A DNA stretch of 64,000 nt, taken from assembly GCA_009103225.1 (NCBI GenBank), contig RHPI01001043.1, forward strand, positions 63,978 to 127,977. The letters are read 5' to 3'. This DNA comes from Chlorokybus atmophyticus. Lineage: Eukaryota > Streptophyta > Chlorokybophyceae > Chlorokybales > Chlorokybaceae. Positions 1 through 12,000 of the stretch are shown piece by piece. Made by a program: the position numbers and the translations under genes. Below the pieces are notes generated by a model. It did not search any database. It was not told where the DNA came from and saw nothing but the letters and a program-made list of their open reading frames with translations. How positions within the stretch are numbered: the first letter of the stretch is position 1; every line of letters begins with the position of its first letter.

Positions 1-34
1 CATAGACATGTATCCACTCACACCCTCCCCTCAG

Positions 35-3000
35 GTGGGGCAAGTGGTTCCGCGAGCAGTGGGCTGTTACCTCCACAACCAGCGACCCTTCCCCTTCTGA
101 TTGGCATGGCAGCGAGGCTTACTGGCTCGGTCCCAACGTTCCATACACTTGCCCGGGCGGGTCCACTCCTGCCACAAACGGGCAGGGCTGCCAAAACATC
201 GACCCGCAATACACACCGAGAGTTTCCTACTTCCATGTGAAGTTTCCATATTCGGTCCATGACGATAAGAGTATTGTGACCGAGTGTCCGGACCCGTTTT
301 ACTGTGATTATAAGGGACCGGGAGGGAATGTGCCGAGTAATTGTGGGAGTGCGGTTAATGCGTATGTGACGGATAAGACCAAGTGCGCGCCGTGGTCACA
401 GGTGTGTGTGCGTGTGCGTGCGTGTATCTGTATCTGTGTGCATGTATCTCTGTGCCATTGTTGACTCTGTTGGGGATGCAGGTTTACGGGTTCTTCTATG
501 GTGATGGCAACGCTGAGGACATCATCATGCTGGTGGATTCCATCGACGATACGAACAACCTAATCATCGGAAACTACCTGACGGGCGTCAGCCGATGGAC
601 ATACGATTACAGGTATGATACCAATACCACATGTTGGGTATACACACAACAACAACAAATACCCAACCCAACCCAACATGCGTGTCACACGCGCAGTTTG
701 CCTCCGAGCGGCTCATCCATGATTGCCTCCCAACCCGCGACATACGTCGCTTACTTCACCGGCGGCGACCGCGTGTACGAGTGCAGCGTCCCTTGGAACA
801 CCAACCCTGGCGTGTGTCCCACCCCACTCAACTACCTCCTCAACAACAACGCGCAGGGCCGCTTCCGCTTGGAGATCGAAATCAAAGTCACGGGAGATGG
901 CAACCGCTCCCCTATAGTGACACAAATACCCATCATGCCCGTCATGCACGTGGCGCATCCCAACTATGCGCGATTCCAAATAGCGGCATATGACCTCGAT
1001 CCCGTTGACAATAGGAACTTACAATTTAGGTTTGGTAATACGCGTGAGATGGGTGGGATTATGAGGAGTAAAGCGGATGGGGTTGTGAATAGTGCGGCGT
1101 ATTATGGCAACTTTGATTGCAATCAAGCCATGTATGAGGAGGATAGGGATGGAGATGGACAACCGGATAATAAGTGTCCCGATGATAGGACGCCGGTGCA
1201 GACGCCGCAAGCGGGAAACTCGTTCCCGACCACGGCCAAAGTGCCGGGACTCGTCGTGTGGCAGGTATGTGTGTGTGTGTGTGTATGTGTGTGTGTGCGT
1301 GTGCGTGCATGTATAGATGTGTATGCTAATCTGACCACCTGTTGGCTATCAGACCTGGCTGGATAGTGCTCCGGAGCAGAAGCTTCGTGCCGGTCTTTAC
1401 AACATGGTGGTGATGGTGTCGGACGGCAAGGTGAAGGTGCCGCTCGACTTCATGCTCTACCTCTACGACGGCAACCTCAACTTCTGCAACGAAAACTGCC
1501 TCAGCAACGTCGCCGGGACACCCACATTTGCCAGTACGTGCGCGTGCGTGTTGCATAGTCACTTGCATCGTCGTCAAGCCACTGAGTCACACCCAACAAC
1601 ACAGATAGCGATGGTATCTACGGCACCCAGCACTGCACCATCTGCGGTCTTGGAGATGGCGACTTCACCCTCTGCCAGCCCGATTCGGAGAACCTCGGCT
1701 CCGGCAACTCCACCTGCGGAGAAGTGAGCAGTTGCTGACGTTGACTCACTTCTGTCACTTGTTGAAAACTGCATTGCACACATACGCGCCCACTCGCACG
1801 TGAAAACATAGTGCACACACGCACACAAACAACAAAGTAAGCCCACAAGCCCAAACGCACGCCCACGCGCCCACACGCGCCCACGCACGCATACATATAT
1901 ACGCACACGCACACCCCAACACCCACATCCCCACTCAGGTTTCTGGCACCGCTCTCGTTCCCGTCCCCACCTCCTGCAAGCCCAACACCATGCCCACCTT
2001 CATCTCCACCGACGGCGACCAGTCCCGCAACCCGGGCGTCGAGAACTGGCTCGCCGCGTTGGACCTCACACAGTACAACGTCCCCGTGATGACAAAGTAC
2101 AGGGGAGATCCCTTCCAGTTCGATATCATCGCCGAAGACACGGACGATTGCACCACGCTGGACATCGAGACGACGGGTCTGCCTGAGGGGGCGTTCTTTG
2201 AGGACTATGTGGACTTGACGGAGCAGGGTGTGAACGGGGCCAAAGGGAGCAGGTTGTTTAGTTGGGAGGCAAGCGATGCGGATAATGATGATAGGCCCGC
2301 GCTGTCGCAGGTGGGGATGGGGGATGTGTTGGGGTGTATGTTGGGTTGGGTTGGATTGGGATGGGGTGGGGTGTGGGGGGATGGGGTGGGGCGGGGGTGA
2401 TGTGGGGCTGATGTGAATTTGTTGTGCAGGTCTGCTTCTATGCGTTCGATCAGTACCTCATCACCGCACTGCCGTTCTACTGCATCCAGCTTAAGATCAT
2501 TGACCGTCCCGTCCCAGAAGAACAGGTATGTTGACTTTGATGACACATTGGTGTCTGCACGTGTGTGTGGCACAAGAACATGCGCAGTTGCACACACGCA
2601 CGCATGTGCGCATGCGTGCGTGCCTGCGAACGTACGCACGCACGCACACACACACACACACGTGTACACAACATCATTGTATCCAACTGACCTTCCAATT
2701 CACACCAGGTCCTTCTGCGTTTCGACTGCAAGCTCGCGCTGCTTTACCAGACGGCAGAAAAGCGCTACGGCGTGTACGACGCGGGGACGTACTACTGGTC
2801 CAACTGCACGTACGAGGACTACGCGTGGCACCACGCAGCAATCGCCGTTGACGAAGCTGGAAGCGGCTCACTCATCGGTAATGAGCAGAGAGAGACACAC
2901 ACACACACACACACACACATGTGGCTGTGTGCATGCGTGTGTGATATCGCTAACTTGCCTACTGAACAGTTGACGGGAGTGTTGTGGCGGAGTTTGTCAC

Positions 3001-6000
3001 CTCCACCTACCCGACCATGTGCGATATCGTCTCGGCGCCCCCACCTCCAACAAGAAGGTGCGATTTTACAAGCCTCACTCAACTGCACACTTACACATTA
3101 CGCGCACACTCACATTCGTGCACATGGGCGCAAAACCAACTACGTGCACGCACGCGCGTGCGTGCACACTTACACATACACACATACACTTACACATACC
3201 CCCACCCACCCGCCACAGGTTGCTTTCCTACAACGACGTTGTTTCCGGCTCCCTCCCCTCTCCCCTCTACACTCCCGAGATCCGCAGTGGCTTCGTGGAC
3301 GTCAATGATGTTGTCGCTGAGGGCGACCCGGACGCGTGCTGCACGTTCAAGATCGGGATGGCGTGCCCCGCGAGTCACTTACCGTCCTTCGACGGGTTTG
3401 TCGACGAGGTGGTGGTGTACGACAGGAAGATCACGGTTGAAGAAGTGTGGGTGAGTGATGATGAGAACACGTACTCTGAGTGGGGTTGTTCACCTTGAGA
3501 TAGCACACGCGCACACGCACGCATGCACGCACGCACACGCACGCACGCACGCACATGTGCACGCACGCATACACATGCATTTGTGCTAATATGTGTGGCT
3601 CTCTCTTGTAGGATGTTATGTTCAGGATGCCGATGCACCTGCCCACGCGCGTGCTGGAGGCGCCGCGCGGTCTGCAGTTGGATGTCACGGCGGGAAGGGT
3701 GCTGTGGGCGAGGTTCAACAACCCGTGCCAAGAGGGGAAAATAGGTCAGCGAGGGAGTGAGTGTTTGTCTCTTGAGTACTGTTGCAACAGCAGTTGTAAG
3801 ACAAGTTCGATCATGTCGTGCAGTCGAATGTGTACATGTGCGTATGTGTACATGCAAGTACACATGCACACATACACATATACACATCAATGTGTGCACC
3901 ACATGCAGCAATACTTACTCGTCCGTTCACCAATGCTTCTCCTAAGATGCGTGCGTTCTGCAGTGGTTTCTCCCCCACCTCCTTCCCCTCCTCCCCCCCA
4001 TCCTCCTCCTCCCACTCCTCCCCCTCCTTCTCCTCCCCCTCCCGACACGGGCGGCCGTCGCCGCCTCCTCCAGATGGAAGGTCCCCCACCCAACACTGTC
4101 ATCGACCACGTCACGGACAAGGCCGGGTACACCGCCGGCGTGTACAACAACAACGAGACAAACATCATTGATGTGGATGATGATGTTGTCACGTTTGCGG
4201 GGAGTAGTTTCCCAACGCATTCCAAGTATGTGTACACGCCGGCGCCGTTCATGCCTGCTATGTTAGAGGGTGAGGGTGAGGAGCGTGTTCTGCATGTTGG
4301 GGATGCGAACGATGTTGTGTTTGGAGGTGTTGGGTTCGCGCGCTCGCCGTTCTTGCAGTGCGGGTTCGGGATGGAGGATAACAGAGATGATGTGGGGATG
4401 TTGTATCGGCCGCGGGAGGTGAATGATCAACCCTTCTATGATGAGTACTTTAGGGATATGCCGAAGGTTTACGAGTATGAGAGTGGCCGAGAGTGGAAGG
4501 AGACCACGTTTGGGGATGTCGCACCCGCATTTGTCGCGGATGTCAACGGCAACGCTTTGACACATGATGAAGTCGTCGATACCATCAACTCTGCGGTTAG
4601 TGTGTTTGCTCACGCACAGGCTTGCTCGCATGCGCGCGCGCACATAGATGCAGGCACTGCGCACACACACATACACACACTCACACGCTCTCGGGCCTGA
4701 CTGCAGACCTTCTACCTCACAAACCCCCACACCGACCGGCAATCCGCGTACCTCTTCTCCCCGGGTTTCCCTTTCATCTCCTGTTCCTCCCCCTCCCCAT
4801 CTTTCTCCACCCACAGAGCCTCCCTCACAGTCCTCAACGGCGGCCGCGTGGCCGCCACACCCCAACACGTCACATTCATGGAGCGCGTGGCACGCCTGTC
4901 CAACACAACGAGTGCGACATTGAGTGTCTCTGTACCGGAGGACGCGATGAGTATGAGTGTGGCGATGTGGGTGAAGGTGAAGGAGGCCACGGGTGATGCG
5001 CAGACGGTGGTGAGCGCGGAGGGTGCGGGTGGCACGAGTGTTGCGGTGCAGTTTGTGGATGGGAAGTTCCTGCTGGCGGCTCCCGCTGTTGTCACGTAAG
5101 CTGGATTGACATGCAATGCACACATGCACACACACACACACACACACACGCACGCATTCGTTGTTTAGCTCCCATAATACAAGTGCACATGTTTGTGTAT
5201 GTTGGTGGGCGCGCGCGTATGTGCATGGATGAGTGTGTCTGCCACCTCCTGCACATGCACGCACAGTTGTACACGTAAGCGCCTGCATGCGCTTGTAGGC
5301 ATGCATACACTTGATATGTGCACTCGTATGTCGCATCTGGACATGCTTGTACATTTATGCACATTCAACTTACTCATCACCTGTGTGAGCAGGCAGCAAG
5401 AGCAGGAGGCCAACACGTCCACAACAGGCCAATGGCACCATGTTGCCGTCTCCATCAACCGCGTGGCCACGCTCTTCATCGACGGCGTGACCGTGTACGA
5501 GAGCGAGTCCCTCACCATCCCAACATCTCCTCTTTCTCTCGTGCTCGGCCCCATCGACGCCGACATCGACGAGCTGAGAGTATACTCGCACGGCATCGAT
5601 GAGAACACATTACCCCACATCATGTTCAACAAAGACCTTCCCGACAACAACAGCGAGGAGCTTACATTGGCCGCACACATGCGCTTCACCGATGCGCTTA
5701 TTGACGATATCTCAGGGAACTTGGCTGATGTCAATGGTGCTGTCGAGTATATCTTTGCGGCCGTGCCTTGGCAACCAGCTTATATCGACGAGGTGAACGA
5801 CGTATTGGTGGAGTTGAAGCCTCTCGCTAAGAGCAAGATGACGGGAGGAGAAGAGCTGGTTGTTAAAGGGTTCAACTTTGCTGCTTCGCCATCGTTGCAA
5901 TGCGTGTGGGGACACAAAGTGCTCGTCCATGACAACTCTCTCTGTGAGGTACATAAACACCTGCGTATGCATACGCGCGTGTGGGTATGTGTACGTGCAC

Positions 6001-9000
6001 ATACGCACATGTGCATATGTATATGCGTGCGCGCACGAACACACATGCAAGCACAGCGTGCGCACATAGACACACAATTGCATCCTGATTGGTGTAACAT
6101 GCTGATATATACGTATCCGCCAGGTTGACAGCAACATTAATGCCACCGGCTGCTTGGAGGGCCTGGACTTGATATCCTCCATCGCTCCCGCACGCACATG
6201 TGCGAAGCCGATGTCGGCCCCGACCTACACCATCATTCCAATATACTCCACCGACGCGACCGTCAATGAAGCCGGCACGGAGATATCTTGCATCACACCT
6301 GTTGTGAATGAGACTCTTGTATTGGATTTCGGCATCGGCGGGTTGATGAGCGAACCCGTCAAGTGGGCTTTCACTGAGGTTGCGCTGGCGTGTGAAGGCG
6401 TTGGGTCGTATGCGACAACTGAGCAGGAGTTTGGTTTGGTGTTTGACAAGAAGAGAGCGTTTGCGTTCGGTGGGTGGGTTATGCCGAGAGATACGAATGA
6501 AACAGCCAGCGTGATGGCGTTTGATAACCCGCAGTCCACGCATGGACGAGTGTCGATTGATTATGATGGAGAGGCTTTCTCGTATTTTGACTCCTATATT
6601 GGCTCCATCTCTCACGTAAGTACATGCGAATTGCAGCATACACATGCATGCACACAGACAGCCGCAGACACACACACTCGCGCAAACACACGCCAGCACA
6701 TGCGCGCGCGCACACCCCCACATGCACACCTATGCACGCGTGCGCGCGCACACGCATGACTTTGCGCATTCGTGCATACGTGCACACACACATACATGTA
6801 TGCACACGCACACACTCACACTAACGTTTCACACTCATGCAGGCTGCTTTTGCCACCCCCAACATGTGGCACTACGTCTTCGTTTCCGTTGCTTCCGACG
6901 GCGAGGGCGTCTTCTACGTCGACGACTCTCCCCCCCTCTTCTTCACCACACGCGGCCGTCCCTCAGGTTCATTCACCCTCTGCAACACTGGCAATGTAGC
7001 CAACAACCAGCCCTTCTCTGGCCTCATCGATGAAGTGAAGTTGTTCACCCGCGCAATGTCCACACGTGAAGTGTATCACCACATGTGGGGTCAACTAACC
7101 GGCTTTGAGGACGGTTTGGTTGGTTATTACGGCTTCAATAGTCTAAACCAAGCTGGCAATCAAGTGGAGAGCTTAACCGGTGATGCGGTTGCGGCGTTAA
7201 CTCTAACCGGTGCTCAGTTAGTTGAGTCCTCTGCTGTTTGGCTTCCCGCTACTGTTATCGATATCCAGCCCGGTAATGGTGATATTGCCATCACCGCAGC
7301 GAATATCGCCCCGAGCAAGTGGCTGACTGCCTCTTTCGATGGAGTTGATATCAACGACCCGTCTCAGATAACAGTCGAGGGCGATATCATCATTGTGATG
7401 AGGAGTCCGGCCCTGCCTATGGGGTCGATATCGGCGTCGGTGATGAACTCACCGACATCGGCTTCATCCACAGATGCTATGGAATACGACAACATGCCAT
7501 CCATATCGGATCTGCGGGCCCTACTGGAAGCCCACTACACTTTCAGCCTCACTCTTCCCGCAGAAGACAACAGTGGCTTTGTTGTTGTGGACTACTCTGG
7601 CAATGAGAGACACGGCAGCTATGTGTTTGGCGAAGACGGGTCCAGCACAGTCACCAAGGTGGGTGTACTAAACTCAACAACATGACCAACATTGTGGTAA
7701 TGTGTGCATGTGGACTAATGTGTGTATCTCTCCCCCCTGTAGGATCGCAATGCTGTTGATAACGGGGCGGTTGTTGTTGGTCCACACGCGCGTGGAGCGG
7801 CGATATCCATCCCCGTCCCAGCAGACTACTTGTCTCATGTTGCTAATGGCACTGAGGACGCCCTGTATGATCCCTTCACTGTCTCCATGTGGATCTACAT
7901 TGAACATAACCAGACGGTAAGTGCCGTCTGTCTTTGTGCATGTGTGTGTGCGAGTGTCCGCGTGTGGGTGCATGTGGGTGCGCGTGCAAATGCGCGTGTG
8001 TACCTGTGCATGTGCGTGTGTGTGTGTGTGTGCGCGTGTGCATGTGGGTGCAGGTGTCCGTGCATGAGCGTGTGGTGTGCATGCGCATGTCAGCGTGCGT
8101 CTGTGTCATCGTGTGCACACACGCAAGCGTGCACATGCATGTGTCACTTACTGACAGCTTGACTCATCCACAGTTTGAGGCCCCCGCATCCATCTTGGGT
8201 GCCTACAAGCACGTTGCTGGCGTGTTCAATGGTGAGAGCGGGTCCGTCTACCTCAACGGCCTGCTGCTGAACGACACGGATACCACCGACATCCTCGGCA
8301 TCGCCCTCGCCACCCTTCTCACCAACGGCACGTTGTCCAACATCAACGCGCGCATGGACGAGATGTGGGTTTACTCCCGCGCACTGTCTCAGCTGGAGAT
8401 ATCCGCTCAGTATTTCACTCACGCGTACGCTCTGGACTTTGCTAACGCCGATATCGATGCCACGGCCACAGCAGTTGCATCTTTCCCACCCAACAGGTTC
8501 ACGCTCGAAGCGTGGGTTTACTGTTACAACACTGCTGGAGTCCAGACAGTGATATCGAAGCCGCACGGGGACGACAACAAGCCCGGAGTCTCTTTCGGTC
8601 TCAACGACGGGCATGTGTATCTGTCTATCTACGGCGGGTGCGATATTCAGCCTTGCTACAACGCGTACGCGGAGCTGATATCGTTCCGAGCCGTCGCAAA
8701 GGAGCGCACGTGGCAACATATCGCTGCCACGTGGGTTGATATCGGTGGCGAGGACCCCGTCATGTTCGTTTATATTGATGGGATACTCAAAGACAAGCAG
8801 GTGTTCCCCGGTTTTGTCTCGGATATTGGTGCCACGAGTCCCTCTATCGTCGTTATCGGCCAGGAGTCCACAGCACAAGGGGACAACATGAACCGATTCA
8901 ACGGGTTGATAACACATGTTGCTATCACTGAAGATGGATTGAGACCAAGTGGTAATATCAGAGCTGCAATCACTCCTCCATTCGTTATCAAAGACAGAGT

Positions 9001-12000
9001 GCTCTGCCCTGTTTGGCTGAGCCGATATCTCGACTCCGAGGCCGATATCACTCCTCTGGCAGGGATGAAGTCCGACTATATCACTCACATGTGGACCTTT
9101 GGTGAAGGCACGGGCAGTGTATCCGCTGGTTGGGCTGATATTAATGCTCGAGAGCTGGCCGCAGTGTGGATATTGTCTCAGAGCCTCTGGACAAATGTCT
9201 CATATGACGACCCTGCAGCTGCTTTTGCAACAGAAGTATCGGGACCTGCCTTGGAAATCATTGATTCAGGCGAAGCCGGTTTGTTAACCATAACCGTACG
9301 AAGCTCGTGCTCGATTAGGCGGTTAGTTGGCAGTGATGTTGTGTCGATATCCGCCACATTGGCTGCAAACGACTCGATATCAGCTCAAGTTGGGGTTATT
9401 GACCTCAATGATGGGACGTATATCGCCACCATCACACCCGATATCGGTATATGCGGGGTGTATAATGTGGTTGTGACAGTCAATAATGAAACAGCAGCCA
9501 CATTCGACACATCTGCTATGGCGGGACCCGCTTCGGCTGCCACAACTTCTGCTTTGACAGACCCAACGTTAGCCAACAACGCGGGTGTGAAGACCACACT
9601 CACAGTGCAGGCGCGCGACATCAACGGGTGTGATAAATCTATGGGTGGAGATGGTATCGCTGTTCACCTCACCGGCCCGCACGATATCGACGCGGATGTT
9701 GAGGACATGGGCAACGGACAGTATGTGGTGTCGTATACGCCACAAGTGAAGGGCATGTATGTCATGACTGCCACCGTGAATGGCACACAAGGACCCGAGA
9801 GCTTCATCTCCAACGCATGTGTACACGTCGCAGGTGAGGGGATATACGCATGTGTACACGTCCTGTGGTGTTGTACATGGTTTGCGTGTTGTACATGTTC
9901 CTGATGTTGTTGTGTTGTTGTGTCGGGCACAGCGGGTACGTCCTTGAACTTCAACGGTCAGACTAGTGTGGAGGTCTTGCACACGCCCTCGTTGTCTCTC
10001 ACCACGCCAGGGCTCACGATGTCGGCGTGGGTGAACCCGCAAGGCATCGTGCGGCAGTCCCCGCCACCGCCCTCACCTCCACCACCATCGCCCCCGCCAC
10101 CCTCACCGCCTCCACCACCTCCACCGTCGCCACCGCCGCCATCACCACCTGCGCCATCACCTCCACCACCCTCACCATGTAAGTGTGTGTGTGTGTGTGC
10201 GCGTCAGTGTGTACGTGCGCGCGCGCACACACACACACAATGCGTGCATGTGTGTGTTGTGGCAGAAGAGATGCACGATTCTTATGTTGCTGTGTGTATG
10301 TGTGCAGCTCCTCCCCCACCTGAGGCGGGTGGTAGGCGTCGTTTGCTGGCTTCTGGCGGCCCGTACTGGCGTGACCCGAGCTACCGTTTCATCTTCAACA
10401 AGAACGGTCAGGACTACGTGTACACGCCTTCCAAGAGCTACGACTTCAAGTTCACTCCCGACTACAGCGAGCTCGTGGCCACGGTTTACGTTGGCAACGC
10501 CGAATGGCGTGAAGTGAGAGCTCCATACACCAACATGGACACGTGGACACACGTAGCAGCCGTATACAACCAAACAACCTTCTCTCTATATCAAGACGGG
10601 GAGCTTATCGGACAAGAAATCTTCTCTCTTCCCAAGAAGATTGCATCCGATATCCTCCACAGACCGCTCGATATCGGCTTCGCCTTCACGGGGATGATCG
10701 ACGAGGCCACGTTGTGGCGTGTGGCGAGGACACAACAAGAGATTGTGGACACGATGCATTGCCCGCCATACATGGAGCTAGATAAGGTGGCTGCGTATTG
10801 GAGCTTTAATGATGGGAGCGGGGATGTGGCAAAGGGGTACGCGCATGACTGCTGGGTGGAGGACTATTCCAAGACATGCCTTGAAGGTGCGTGTGTGTGT
10901 GTGCTTGCGTGCACACGTGCGCGTGTGTGTGAGTACTCTCCCCAACCAGCCAGTCTGCTCTTGCGCATTCACACCTTGCGTGTTGTGCATATCTGATGCA
11001 CCATACACATCACTGACAAGGCGGTTGTTTGTTGTGTTCATATGGCGTTGTGGTAGTGTGGATTGTTGACACTCTTACGCGTGTATCACCCAGGCAACTT
11101 GGACCCCTGGCACGCGCCGTTGGGTCCCCCCACATGGGAGAACGACAACACCACCACCGCCGTTGAGGACGCTTTCTCCCACCTCGGCGTGGGCATTGTA
11201 AGTGCCCTCCACACCAGCGTGTACGGTCCCGGGTTGGCTTCCACACGCACGCACGCGTCGACACAACACGTCCTCATCCAAGCCAAGGACGAGTGCAAGT
11301 ACTGTTACGTTGGACGGGAGGCTCACTTTGTCATTGAGACAACCAAGTTTGATATACAGTACTACAACGATGTTCATGATAGCGTGGAGTATCCGCTTGT
11401 TGTGAAGAGTGTGACAGAGAGATACGATCTCGCGCCAAACTGCCCCGCGCAAGATATCTGCTTCGGGACTGCCGATGTCGGTAACGCCACCACCACGAAT
11501 AGCAGCGATAGCGCTGCCTTGCGCAGGCGCTTGCTCGGAGATAATGTTCCCGAGGGGCTGTTTGTCGCCAACCACACCATCGATATCGACGTGCTGGGCG
11601 AATTCGCTTGCACGGGCGATCTCTGGGCTGCCTTGTATGATATCGGCAACGCTGGCACTTACTTCCTCAATGTGATGCTGCTGGGTGACGGCAATATCAT
11701 CCCGGATGTCCCTCTCACCGACGAGCCCTTTGTTATAGAGGTCACGGCCGGAGATATCGCCAGCTTGGAGATGCTGGATGCGCCGCCATCGATACAAGCT
11801 ACTGCAGGCGTTATGACTGCGATTACCGTGATTGCAAAGGATGGAACCGAGGAACAGGTGAGCACACTATTGCATTGTTGCAGTGTGTGTTTATATTTGT
11901 GTGCATATACGCGCGCGCACGCGCATGTCTGCAATTGTGCGCGTGTGTCCACACATGCATGTTTCTGTCTGTCACTGCATGTACGTGCTCATGTGCACAT

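Noticed and set aside
6620-8160. Long open frames rich in His/Thr/Arg or Cys/Val
   Set aside because: They are translations of CA/TG/CG intron repeats in all frames, without homology-like features or start/stop logic.
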